Source of the DNA: Bacteroidota bacterium | GTDB lineage: Bacteria; Bacteroidota; Ignavibacteria; UBA10030 | Direction: 5' to 3' | Length of the DNA: 64,000 nucleotides | NCBI GenBank assembly: GCA_021813905.1 | Contig: JAKAJH010000003.1 | Location: 12,967-76,966 of the forward strand | Shown here: in pieces, positions 18,253-28,117 of the stretch | Numbering within the stretch: the first letter of the stretch is position 1 | Layout: every line of letters starts with the position of its first letter | Translations under genes and position numbers: made by a program | Notes under the pieces: generated by a model | What the model was told of the DNA's origin: nothing | Seen by the model: the letters and a program-made list of their open reading frames with translations, nothing else | The model's database searches: none

Positions 18253-21200
18253 ATGTTTCCAGTCGATGACAGGCTTAGCTTTGGTGCCGAGACCGAGTTG
18301 AGGGAGGCGAGGTCTTATTACCCCGCGCTTGCGGCGTTGCCCAAGAACTACGCCGTCTTTCCTCATTTCTGCCTGTCATTTTGTCCCATGTCGTTCCGCA
18401 ACTCCAAAAATATCGCGAAGTCTTTTCCCTTGAGGGGCGCGCCCCGGGTGGGGATGTGCGGACTTGTGCGAACCCTCGTTCACCTGACGTCGGCCATTCT
18501 GCTTCTTCTCAGCCTCGGTTCATTTGCTGCTGTTGCCCAGAGCCTCGCGAACTACACGGTCACTCGGACGACCGGAATCACGTACAGCTCGATCGCAGCG
18601 ATCGGAAATTCCGTCCCGAGCTGGCGCAATTCCACGCAATGGGTACAGGACGATAATCGGAGCTATCCGATTCCCATTGGCTTCGACTTCTGGTACAACG
18701 GAGTTCGCTACACCACCATCAGTATATCGACGAACGGATTCGCGGACTTCTCATCCTCAACGGCCGACGGCACGATCGGTGCAGATCAACTCGGCCGTGA
18801 CTATGATTCTCAGAATCAGCGAGTGTCGAGCACCAGCGGACTGATCGCTTGGAACGTACTGGCGCCGTTCTATGACGATCTTACCACGCAAAACGAAGCC
18901 GATCCACTGGGCACGAGCATTAAGTTCCTGACCAGCGGCACCGCGCCGTACCGCGTCTTCACGCTCGAATGGATCAATATGAGCGTGTGGAACTATGCCG
19001 GGTTAGGGACCAGTCTGAATTTCCAGGTAAAGCTGTACGAGACAACCGGCGTCATCGAATTCGTGTACGGCACCATGACAAGCGGGTCGGCGGTCTATAG
19101 CGCGACCTGCGCGTTCAACGCTGCGGATCTTTCCGGAGGACTCACGACGGCTGTCCTTCGGACGCAACAGAAGATCAATACGGTCACCTTCACGGCGAGA
19201 CCGCAGAACAATCTCACATCCTCTCCTGCGTCGAACTCTCGCCTTGAGATCACGCCACTGTCCGCCGCGGCACCCACGGGGATGAACTTCGTGAATGTGG
19301 CACAGACTTCCATGCGCGTCCGGTGGACGGATAACGCCACGAACGAAGTCGGATATGCCATCTACCAGTCCAGCGATGGATTGAACTATTCCTTCGTTCG
19401 TCAGGACCCCGCTCGAGCAAGCACCGGGCTCGACTCTGCCGACATCAGCGGACTCGTCAGCGGGACAACCTATTACTTTCGCATCATGGCGGTGACGGAG
19501 GGACAGGTCAGCGCCGCAGCGACCGGATCACAGGCGACGCTGCCGGCGGGCGATGATACTTCGGCGCAGAGCGGACTCTGGAGCTTGCCGTCCACATGGT
19601 CGAGCGGCAGTGTGCCCGGCGTCGGAACGAACGTGGTGATCCACGACGGGCATACCGTGACGATCGACGGGAACATCATCGCGAACAGCGTCACCGTCGG
19701 AACCGGCACGAGCGGAAGCCTGCAAATCGGTACCGGTAGCACGGCACTGACCGACACAGTGCTGAGCGCTTTCACCGTCCGGCCCGGCGCGACATTCACG
19801 GTAAATGCGGCATCGACCACGACGGGGCACCGCCTTGTGCTGGGCGGAAATCTGGTGAATGACGGGATCGTGAATTTTGCACCGGCGCCGGGAAGCAAAT
19901 GTGCGCTGACATTCTACCGCACGGGACTGCACACAATCAACGGCACCGGTTCGCAGACAAATCTGTACCGGCTGACCGCGGCGCTTGGACCGGCATCGGG
20001 TGATATGCTCGACATCTTCCCCGCATCACTGACCGCGGACACGGCCGGCTTCCTTACCATCGATCAGGGGATCGTCCGTCTGTCCGCCGCGGGAACGTTC
20101 ACGCCGTTCATCGGCAATGCCTTGATCCCTCAGTTCGCCGGATTCTGGCTGAACAACAGCGGCGCTACGGTGACGGTGAAGGATAGCCTGACGGTGGCGG
20201 GACTGCTTCGGGTGACATCGGGCTCGATGACCGTGGGGACGGCGGTCAACAACCGACTTCTGTCTTCGGGTGGATCATTCATTTTCGAGGGAGGCAACAC
20301 CTCTGTCGCCGGGAGTTTCAACCCGAAGGAAACGACCGCCATCACCGACTTCACGATGACGGGCGGGACGATCACCGTCCCGACGATCGGCACGACCAGT
20401 TCGGCGCTCCAGAACTCCCCGTTTACGGTGGACGTGGTCGGATCGTCGTTCAATATGAGCGGAGGAACGATCGTCGTGCGGGCGGAGGGCGGTGCCGGCC
20501 CGGACGACCTTGGGTACGTCAACACCGGTTCGACGATCTCTTCGGTGACCGGCGGGACTGTGCAAATCGGTTCACCGTCGAGTCCTCAAGGGCAGACGAT
20601 GCGGGTCCGTTCCACGATCCCGATCTACAACCTCAGCGTCAGCGGGACGGGCAACGCCAGCGTGGACGGAAATCTGACCGTCCTGAACGACGTGGCGATC
20701 AGCGATACGCTGTTTGGCGGTTCCTCGACGCTCTCTGTCGGACATAACTGGACAGATAACGGCGTGTTCGTGCCCCAAAGCGGGACGGTACTCTTCAACG
20801 GATCCGGTGCCCAGACGATCAGTCGCCCGGGCGGAGAGCGGTTCTTCGGGTTGACGGTGAACACGACCGGCACGGTGAGCTGGAACGCAGACCTGGCCGT
20901 GGACGGGCCGTTCAATCTGAGCTCCGGTACCGCGAATGTCGGAAGTGACACGCTGACACTGGCGGGATCCGTCGTGGGCAACGGCGCGTTCGTCAGCAAT
21001 TCAGACGGGACCGTTCGCTACGTGCAGGCAACCGGGGGACAGAACATACTCGCGGGCTCGTACGGCAATTTGACGCTTGGAAATGCGGCAAAAGTGTTCC
21101 CGAACGGCGGCACCGTTGCTGTCGCTGGGACGTTCGCTCCGGGCACAGGCACCGGGCACGTCGTCACCGGCAGCACGGTGAATTTCACCGGGGTCTCGCA

Positions 21201-24200
21201 GACGGTCGGGCGCTTTGATTTCAATCATCTGATGTTCTCCGGTTCAGGAACTCCGCGCGTTTCGGGACAGGATCTCGTCTCCGGAAACCTGACGATCCAG
21301 CCCACGGTGACGTTGACCTGCGACAGCGCGCTTGTGGTCAATGGGAGTGTCACCAACAATGGCACGACGACCGGCAGCGGGCGGGTCGTCCTGAATGGCG
21401 GTGGAGCCCCCCACTTGCTGAGTGGTGCGGGAACGTACTCCCGTCTGCAGTTGAACGACACGCAGGGCGCAATTCTCTCCGGCAGTCTTTCGATCGACGA
21501 TTCGCTTTCCCTGACTTCCGGCGTGATCAGCACGGGGACCGACACAGTCCGCATCGGACCGACGGGTGTTGTTTCCCGAGTGAACGGACACGTCAACGGG
21601 TGGCTGCGAAAAGTGGTGCCGGCCGGTACGGCGCGAGCGGTGACGTTCGAGATCGGTGATGCGGTCAATTATGCACCCGCCCAGATCTGGTTTAACACCG
21701 TATCGACGGGCGGCACTCTGTCGTGCCGTGATACGGCGATCCAGCATCCGAGCATCAGCTCCTCCTTCATCAATCCCACCGACGGTGTGAATCGGTACTG
21801 GACCCTACGGCCCGGGAACGGATTAGCGTTCACGCCCGGAGCCGGTGATAGTATCCGGCTGACGTACGTGTCCGCCGATCAGGACGTGCCGGCGAGCTAC
21901 CCGCTGTATCGCGTCAACGTGTACAACGGAAGCTCGTGGGACTCCACGGATGCCGGCGGACGGACCTCAACGACGACAACGGGGAAGACGCTCTTCGGAC
22001 TGGGCGATTTCGCGATCGGTGTCCAGAATGCAGCAGGAGCGTACCGCACTGCGCAATCCGGCGACTGGAATCTGGCATCGACCTGGCAGAAATTCGACGG
22101 GACCGCGTGGGTGGCCGCCACCGCGAGTCCGACGAGCACGGATGGAACGATCACGATTCGAAGCGGACACACCGTTACCGTGACGGCGAATCTCACCATC
22201 GACCAGACGATCGTCGAAGCGGGCGCGCACCTCGTTATCGGCACAGGGAACATCACGCTGACGATCGCTGGCGGACCGGGCACCGATTTGACGGTCCTGG
22301 GAACGCTGCAGAATGCCAGCAACAACGACATCATAACCACAGGGACTGTGGGATTTGCGGCCGGATCCCGGTACGAGCATCGGCGGCATGGCGGGAACAT
22401 CCCGCTCGCGACCTGGGATGCGACATCGACGTGCGTGATCATGGGCGGTGCGACGGCCGGCGCGACACTGCCGGGGAACCGGAATCAGGCGTTCGGCAAC
22501 TTCCAATGGGACTACGCGACGCAGAACGCGGCGCTGAACCTCGCGGCACAACCGGGCTCCATCCAGGGTGACTTCAGTATCACGAACACGAACGGTCAGA
22601 CTTTGCAGTTGTACTCCGCCGCGGGCCAGTCGATCAGCACGGGCGGTCGCTTCGTGGTGGACGGCGGCACGGTCGTCGGGTTCACGACAAGCACGACCGC
22701 GACACTGACGTTGAACGTTAGTGCTTCACTGGTGGTCGGCTCGGGTCAGTTCAATCTGTCGACGGGCCGGGGCGTTACAGCGAACCTCAACGTCGGCGAC
22801 AGCCTGGTGGTATCCGGTGGCACGCTGAACCTGAGCGGGGCCAACAGCACGATCGGCAGGATCAACCTCCAGGGTCATTTCTTCCATCCCGCAGGGACGA
22901 TCACGGAGACAGCGGGCGGGTCCGGACAGATCAACTTCATCGGCTCGGGCGTGCAGCACTATGTCGGCGGCGGAACCATCCTGAACACGATCAATTTCAC
23001 GGTCGGAACCGGCGCATCGTTGTATCTGGGGACGGACACACTGACCGGATCCGGCACATTCACCCTCTCGTCCGGTGCGACACTCGGGATCGGCTCGCCA
23101 CAGGGCATTTCGTCGTCGGGGGCAACGGGAAATATTCAGGTCACAGGCACCCGATCCTTCAACACGGGAGCGAAGTACGTCTACGACGGCACCGGGTTAC
23201 AGCTGACCGGAAACGGCCTGCCGTCAACGGTGAAGCAGTTGGTCATCGTCAATGCGGCTGGCGTCACTTTGAATGCATCGGTCACGGTGAGTGACACGCT
23301 CTTCCTGACCAACGGGACATTTGCGATCGGTGCGAATACGCTCACCCTGAGCAATACCGCGACAGTCACCGGCGGGTCAATGACGAGCGCCACGACGGGC
23401 ACGGTCGTCTACAACCGCGCTTCAGCCGGACAGCCGGTCCTGCGCGCGCAGTACGGCAATCTGACGCTCAACAACTTCGCCAAAGTCTTCGCCACGGACG
23501 ACACGGTGCGCATTGCCGGGACGTTCCTTCCGGGCACAGCCGCCGGGCATTCGATTGCCGGAACGACGTTCGATTTCAACGGGGCGTCGCAGGTCATTCC
23601 GTCGTTCCGCTTCAACAACCTGCGACTGAGCGGAACGGGGACAAAATCGCTCGGTGCAACGGATACCGTCCAGGGCCGTCTGGATATCCAGGGTGTCACG
23701 TTCAGCGACAGCGTGTTTACTCTGGTGCTGAACGGATCGATCACGAACGCGGGCACGCACACAGGGACCGGACGTATTCGGCTGACGGGGACCTCCTCCG
23801 CTCCGTCGATCACCGGGACCGGGCACTTCGGCAATCTGGAAATCGACAATCTGTCCTTTGGCGCCGCGCTTGGCAGCGACCTGATCGTGGACGGCATCCT
23901 GACGCTGACGCGCGGGATCATTTCCGCCGGTATGGACACAGTCATCATCGGTCCCACCGGTTCCGTGGCACGACCGGTGAGCGGCGGGCATGTGTTCGGA
24001 TATATGCGCAGGTCGGTCTCCACGAGTGCGCTCCCGCAGTCGGTCACCTTCGACGTCGGCGACAGCCTGTACTACGCTCCCATTTCGATGGCATTCGTAT
24101 CGGTGGCGACAGCCGGAACCATGACTGCGCGCACGGTCCGGACAGAGTACCCGACGCTGCAGCAGTCCGGACTTGATCCGGCAAAGTCGGTGAACCGTTA

Positions 24201-26376
24201 CTGGGACGTCCGTAATAACGGCGTCGTGTTCACCTCGTTCGATGGGACGTATACGTTCGATCCGCTGGACGTCGATGCCGGAGCGAACACGGCGATGTTC
24301 TTTGTCCGGCGCTATACGGGTCTTCTCTGGAAAGCCACGACGACAACGGCACGGACCGCGACGAGCACGACGGCTGCCGCCCTCGTCGGGGTCGGGGATT
24401 TTGTCACCGGTGAACTGTCGTCGACGTTCTACTGGACCGGAGACGGGGGGAGCCACAGCTGGAAGGATCCGCAGAACTGGAGCGGACTCAATGTCCCGCT
24501 TCTCACCACGACGGTGATCCTGAATGGTCCGGATGCCATCGATGTCGACACGACCGCGAAAGCGCGGGTGATCACGATGGCCAACGACTCGCTTGTGCTT
24601 ACCGTCCTGCCATCCGCGAACCTTCGGGCGGTCGACACGCTTGCGATGACCCTCGGAACGCTCAACATCCAGACCGTTCGGTTCGATTCCGTGACGACGA
24701 TGGCGTTGAGCAGTGGAACGGTCGCGTACACCGCAGCGAGCGGAACGCAGGTGATCATGCCGGCGGCGTACCGAAATCTGACGCTCAGCGGCGGCGGATC
24801 GAAATCGGCGGGCGGAGCATTCTCGGTGGCGGACACGCTCAGAATCCTGCCGGGATGCACGCTGAATGACAGCACCTCCGTTGTCACTGTAAAGGGGAAT
24901 GTCATCAACGGCGGTGTTCATACAGGCGGCGGCAGGATCCTCCTCAGCGGCGGGGTGGTCGCTCATGGATTGTCCGGCGGAGGGACCTTCACGAACATTG
25001 AGCTGAATGACGTCGTCGGGGCGACTCTTGCCGGAGCCCGAACCACCGTCAGCGGTACGTTGACATTGACCCAGGGCATCCTGACCGTCCCCAACGTGAG
25101 CGACACGCTGAGCATCGGGGCGACGGGCGCGGTGACGCGCTCGAGCGGCTACGTGGTCGGAAATCTGCAGAAGTACGTGCCGACCGGCTCTCCGAGCGTC
25201 GTGTGGGAGGTTGGTTCGCTATCGGCGTATCGGCCGGTACGCATCGCGTTCACATCCGTCACGACACCGGGTTTCATGACGCTGATGCGTGTCGCCGGAG
25301 AGCATCCGAACGCGTCGCATGCATCGAATCTCGTTGACACGACGATGGATGTGAACATCTGGTGGAGACTCGTGAACAGCGGGACTGTTCTCGGCGGGAC
25401 GTTCGAGGCCACGGTGGCGTACAGCAACCCCGGAGAACTGAATGCCGGGGTTACGCCGACGGGGACGGATTTCATCGGTGAGCGGTGGACCGGAACGGCA
25501 TGGATCGGGGTTCCGGTGGGGCAGCGATGGGCCGACAGTACGCGGATTGACAGCTTGACCGCGTTCGGCGATTTTGTCCTCGGCAAGGCGCTTGCCACGC
25601 TTCTTTCGGCAGCACAGAGCGGCCTCTGGAGCGATCCGGCAATCTGGGGTGGTCGCGTGCCGGGTGCCAATGACACCGTGGTGGTCGTGAGTCCGTACAC
25701 AATCACGCTGAATACGAATACGACCATCACGAAGCTCGTCGTGAATTCCGGCGGTACATTCTCGGACAGCACGTTCACGCTGACCCTGACGGGCGACCTG
25801 GTGCTGAACGGCACATGGAAGGGAAACGGAATCATCTCGCTCACGACGGCGAATGATACCATCTACGGCACGGGGTCGGTTGCGGGGACGAGCATCCTGC
25901 AGATCGCGGGCAACAAGGTGGTGCATCCGACAGCGAACCTGACCCTTCATCAGGTCAACGTTGTGGCGGGAGACACCTTGAAGAACATCGGGACCGTCAC
26001 CGCGGACTCGATCGTCGGATTCGGACCATCGTCGGTTTGGCTCAACGCGGCCGGATCCACGCTGGCGGTGAACGGGGCACTGCTGACGAACGGAACGCTG
26101 AATGCGACATCCTGCCCGAATACCGTGGCGTTCGTCGGGACGGCGGATCAGACCGTCAAGGTGACCACGTATTGCGATCTCGTGCTGTCAAATGGGTACA
26201 CCGGAACACTGCCGGACCACACCAAGCTGATTCCTTCGTCGCTGAGCGTTCTGAACAATCTCACGGTTTCACCCGCCACGTTCGTGCAGATCCCCTCGTC
26301 GACGGTCGTGTCGGTCGGTGCGACGTTCGAGAATGACGGGCGCGTCGATAACCAGGGGACGATCCGGACACCATAG
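18253..26376 (+). CDS. Giant secreted beta-strand-repeat protein with FN3 and G8-like segments (2707 aa)
   Basis: The open frame encodes 2707 residues. The likely signal peptide is at 68-97 (MCGLVRTL, leucine run, AVAQS), so the true start may be ATG 18388 or 18454. After a beta-sandwich-like region (98-330) comes a fibronectin type III domain (about 337-431). Four W-containing G8-like segments follow (starting near 437, 1266, 2057 and 2453). The rest is repeats with consensus [YF]-x-x-L-x-L plus a later GxK/GxV. Three modules of about 285-335 residues (926-1260, 1723-2056, 2162-2447) are clear duplications, each ending in GxGDFxxG. No T9SS sorting domain is seen; the protein stops at NQGTIRTP. 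It is likely a surface or matrix adhesin. Confidence 0.85.
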   Translation: MFPVDDRLSFGAETELREARSYYPALAALPKNYAVFPHFCLSFCPMSFRNSKNIAKSFPLRGAPRVGMCGLVRTLVHLTSAILLLLSLGSFAAVAQSLANYTVTRTTGITYSSIAAIGNSVPSWRNSTQWVQDDNRSYPIPIGFDFWYNGVRYTTISISTNGFADFSSSTADGTIGADQLGRDYDSQNQRVSSTSGLIAWNVLAPFYDDLTTQNEADPLGTSIKFLTSGTAPYRVFTLEWINMSVWNYAGLGTSLNFQVKLYETTGVIEFVYGTMTSGSAVYSATCAFNAADLSGGLTTAVLRTQQKINTVTFTARPQNNLTSSPASNSRLEITPLSAAAPTGMNFVNVAQTSMRVRWTDNATNEVGYAIYQSSDGLNYSFVRQDPARASTGLDSADISGLVSGTTYYFRIMAVTEGQVSAAATGSQATLPAGDDTSAQSGLWSLPSTWSSGSVPGVGTNVVIHDGHTVTIDGNIIANSVTVGTGTSGSLQIGTGSTALTDTVLSAFTVRPGATFTVNAASTTTGHRLVLGGNLVNDGIVNFAPAPGSKCALTFYRTGLHTINGTGSQTNLYRLTAALGPASGDMLDIFPASLTADTAGFLTIDQGIVRLSAAGTFTPFIGNALIPQFAGFWLNNSGATVTVKDSLTVAGLLRVTSGSMTVGTAVNNRLLSSGGSFIFEGGNTSVAGSFNPKETTAITDFTMTGGTITVPTIGTTSSALQNSPFTVDVVGSSFNMSGGTIVVRAEGGAGPDDLGYVNTGSTISSVTGGTVQIGSPSSPQGQTMRVRSTIPIYNLSVSGTGNASVDGNLTVLNDVAISDTLFGGSSTLSVGHNWTDNGVFVPQSGTVLFNGSGAQTISRPGGERFFGLTVNTTGTVSWNADLAVDGPFNLSSGTANVGSDTLTLAGSVVGNGAFVSNSDGTVRYVQATGGQNILAGSYGNLTLGNAAKVFPNGGTVAVAGTFAPGTGTGHVVTGSTVNFTGVSQTVGRFDFNHLMFSGSGTPRVSGQDLVSGNLTIQPTVTLTCDSALVVNGSVTNNGTTTGSGRVVLNGGGAPHLLSGAGTYSRLQLNDTQGAILSGSLSIDDSLSLTSGVISTGTDTVRIGPTGVVSRVNGHVNGWLRKVVPAGTARAVTFEIGDAVNYAPAQIWFNTVSTGGTLSCRDTAIQHPSISSSFINPTDGVNRYWTLRPGNGLAFTPGAGDSIRLTYVSADQDVPASYPLYRVNVYNGSSWDSTDAGGRTSTTTTGKTLFGLGDFAIGVQNAAGAYRTAQSGDWNLASTWQKFDGTAWVAATASPTSTDGTITIRSGHTVTVTANLTIDQTIVEAGAHLVIGTGNITLTIAGGPGTDLTVLGTLQNASNNDIITTGTVGFAAGSRYEHRRHGGNIPLATWDATSTCVIMGGATAGATLPGNRNQAFGNFQWDYATQNAALNLAAQPGSIQGDFSITNTNGQTLQLYSAAGQSISTGGRFVVDGGTVVGFTTSTTATLTLNVSASLVVGSGQFNLSTGRGVTANLNVGDSLVVSGGTLNLSGANSTIGRINLQGHFFHPAGTITETAGGSGQINFIGSGVQHYVGGGTILNTINFTVGTGASLYLGTDTLTGSGTFTLSSGATLGIGSPQGISSSGATGNIQVTGTRSFNTGAKYVYDGTGLQLTGNGLPSTVKQLVIVNAAGVTLNASVTVSDTLFLTNGTFAIGANTLTLSNTATVTGGSMTSATTGTVVYNRASAGQPVLRAQYGNLTLNNFAKVFATDDTVRIAGTFLPGTAAGHSIAGTTFDFNGASQVIPSFRFNNLRLSGTGTKSLGATDTVQGRLDIQGVTFSDSVFTLVLNGSITNAGTHTGTGRIRLTGTSSAPSITGTGHFGNLEIDNLSFGAALGSDLIVDGILTLTRGIISAGMDTVIIGPTGSVARPVSGGHVFGYMRRSVSTSALPQSVTFDVGDSLYYAPISMAFVSVATAGTMTARTVRTEYPTLQQSGLDPAKSVNRYWDVRNNGVVFTSFDGTYTFDPLDVDAGANTAMFFVRRYTGLLWKATTTTARTATSTTAAALVGVGDFVTGELSSTFYWTGDGGSHSWKDPQNWSGLNVPLLTTTVILNGPDAIDVDTTAKARVITMANDSLVLTVLPSANLRAVDTLAMTLGTLNIQTVRFDSVTTMALSSGTVAYTAASGTQVIMPAAYRNLTLSGGGSKSAGGAFSVADTLRILPGCTLNDSTSVVTVKGNVINGGVHTGGGRILLSGGVVAHGLSGGGTFTNIELNDVVGATLAGARTTVSGTLTLTQGILTVPNVSDTLSIGATGAVTRSSGYVVGNLQKYVPTGSPSVVWEVGSLSAYRPVRIAFTSVTTPGFMTLMRVAGEHPNASHASNLVDTTMDVNIWWRLVNSGTVLGGTFEATVAYSNPGELNAGVTPTGTDFIGERWTGTAWIGVPVGQRWADSTRIDSLTAFGDFVLGKALATLLSAAQSGLWSDPAIWGGRVPGANDTVVVVSPYTITLNTNTTITKLVVNSGGTFSDSTFTLTLTGDLVLNGTWKGNGIISLTTANDTIYGTGSVAGTSILQIAGNKVVHPTANLTLHQVNVVAGDTLKNIGTVTADSIVGFGPSSVWLNAAGSTLAVNGALLTNGTLNATSCPNTVAFVGTADQTVKVTTYCDLVLSNGYTGTLPDHTKLIPSSLSVLNNLTVSPATFVQIPSSTVVSVGATFENDGRVDNQGTIRTP

Positions 26377-26378
26377 CT

Positions 26379-27959
26379 GTGCAGCGGGCCGTATTCCATA
26401 TCGCCCATTCGCCGCAGTTCAGGCAATCCGCAAGCCGACGCAACGTGTCGGCATTGGTGTTTCTTGCCCTGCTGCTCGTGGCTGCCGTTGTGCCGGCGCA
26501 GACGATCCGGAACAACGGGACGATGAACAACACCGGCACGCTGAACTGTGCCAGCTTCTACAACTACAAGGGAGGGACACCGGGCACGCTGAACAACACG
26601 GGCACGGTGAATGCTTCGTTGCTCTTCGACAACAATCTGACCGGCGCGACAGTCAACAACAACGCCGTCGGTAAGATCAATCTCACCGGCGCGACCAGCA
26701 GTTACACCAACGGTCTTGGCGCGACGTACAACAACACGGCGACCAGCCGGATCGCTGTTGCGGCGACGCTGAGTGTGGGAACCGGCACATTCGTGACGTC
26801 GGCCGGTGAAGTGCTGTACAACGGCACGGCCGCCCAGACCATTGCGCCGCTCTCGTACGGCATCCTCTCGACGGCGACGGGCGGCACGAAATCGCTCAGC
26901 GGAACGACGGCGGTTCAGTCGTCTCTCTCCATCGGTTCGGGCACGACGTTGAGTGTGGCGGGTGATACGCTGACGATCAACGGCATCCCGAGCAATGCAG
27001 GGACGTTCGCCGCCAACGCTGCAGGATCGCTCGTCATTTACAACGGGGCGGGGAATCAGTCGGTCCTCGGTGCTTTGTACGACAATCTGACTGTCCAGAA
27101 CGGCGGTACGAAGACCGCGCTCGGAGCCGTCGATGTGGCGGGCAGGCTGACGAACACGGCGACATTCGACCTCTCGACCTTTGCGTTGACCACGGGTGCA
27201 TCGGCGTCGATCGTCAATACCGGCTCGACGATCCAGACGGCGGGGAATGTCACCTTCGGTGCGCGTCACCTGATCGACGGTACGTTCATCTACAACGCAT
27301 CCTCCGGCAGTCAGACGCTGGGGGCGGCTTCCTACCTGAACATGACACTTTCCGGCGGCAGCGGGGCGACGGGTCAGAAGAATTTCCCGGCTGACACCGT
27401 GAGCGTTCGCGGAATCTATGCGATCAGCGGCGCGAACCGAAATTACGGCTCGGGCGTCTTCGCCTATGCCGGCGCGGCCGCGCAGACGGTCTTCTCGTCG
27501 GAGGCGTACGCCGGACTTACGATCACCGGCGCCGCAGATACCAGTGTGCACAAGACTGCGGATGGAAATCTCACGCTGTCCGGAGCGCTCTTCATTGCCG
27601 CGAACAATACGCTGGATATGCTTGGCTTCGGTGGCACGTTCGGGTCCGGTTCGATGAATTCGGGTAAGATCATGTGGCAGGGGAACAACGCGTATGTCGC
27701 CGGATCCGGGATGACCGAGTTCTATGGCACAACGCCGGGACTGGTCGCTGTTGGTGCGGCGTACGGCAACATGCGCTTCTCCGGCTCGGGCACGAAGACG
27801 ATCAGCGGCGCGGTGGGCGCGACGGGCGGCAATGCGGCGTTCGGTGTCACGATTGATTCGAATCTGACGATCGGTGTGGGCGCATCGTTGACGATCACGG
27901 GCATGGATATGAATGCGATTGGACCCATCACAAACAACGGAACGATCACCGTTCAATAA
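26379..27959 (+). CDS. Secreted beta-strand-repeat protein (526 aa)
   Basis: This protein starts at a GTG two bases after the giant gene's stop, so the pair is coupled. A signal peptide covers about residues 20-41 (ALVFLALLLVAAVVPAQ). Mature protein opens with TIRNNGTMNNTGTLN and consists of Asn/Gly/Thr-rich strands with about five copies of the repeat seen in the giant protein (for example YDNLTVQNGGTKT, YGNMRFSGSGTKT). The C terminus is ITNNGTITVQ. No enzymatic domain, cysteine pattern or sorting domain is visible. It is probably a beta-solenoid structural protein. Confidence 0.8.
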   Translation: MQRAVFHIAHSPQFRQSASRRNVSALVFLALLLVAAVVPAQTIRNNGTMNNTGTLNCASFYNYKGGTPGTLNNTGTVNASLLFDNNLTGATVNNNAVGKINLTGATSSYTNGLGATYNNTATSRIAVAATLSVGTGTFVTSAGEVLYNGTAAQTIAPLSYGILSTATGGTKSLSGTTAVQSSLSIGSGTTLSVAGDTLTINGIPSNAGTFAANAAGSLVIYNGAGNQSVLGALYDNLTVQNGGTKTALGAVDVAGRLTNTATFDLSTFALTTGASASIVNTGSTIQTAGNVTFGARHLIDGTFIYNASSGSQTLGAASYLNMTLSGGSGATGQKNFPADTVSVRGIYAISGANRNYGSGVFAYAGAAAQTVFSSEAYAGLTITGAADTSVHKTADGNLTLSGALFIAANNTLDMLGFGGTFGSGSMNSGKIMWQGNNAYVAGSGMTEFYGTTPGLVAVGAAYGNMRFSGSGTKTISGAVGATGGNAAFGVTIDSNLTIGVGASLTITGMDMNAIGPITNNGTITVQ

Positions 27960-27980
27960 GCGAAAGGAGGGAACACGATC

Positions 27981-28001
27981 ATGAACAGCCGACCGCCGTA
28001 G
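27981..28001 (+). CDS. Possible six-codon leader peptide ending Arg-Pro-Pro-stop
   Basis: AAAGGAGG at 27963-27970 is one of the strongest Shine-Dalgarno matches in the window and lies 10 bases before an ATG opening MNSRPP and a TAG. Two more AAGGAG/ATG pairs follow before the next large gene. A Pro-Pro pair directly before a stop is a known difficult context for ribosomes. It could be a regulatory minigene or chance; the evidence is only the motif and spacing. Confidence 0.25.
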   Translation: MNSRPP

Positions 28002-28117
28002 ACGAACATCCTCTGAACCATTCATTCTTTCAAGGAGAGAAAGTTATGAATGCAGTGCAGAAGTACGAAACGATCAAAACACAGATGCACAAAACATTTC
28101 AAAAAAGGAGCAATGTC

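Noticed and set aside
23422-24966. 514-codon minus-strand frame within the giant gene.
   Set aside because: Shadow of the repetitive GC-rich coding strand; Arg-rich with no recognisable motif.
26148-28025. 625-codon minus-strand frame opposite the end of the giant gene and the 526-residue gene.
   Set aside because: Extremely Arg/His-rich, no domain, and it overlaps two genes with signal peptides and coherent repeats.
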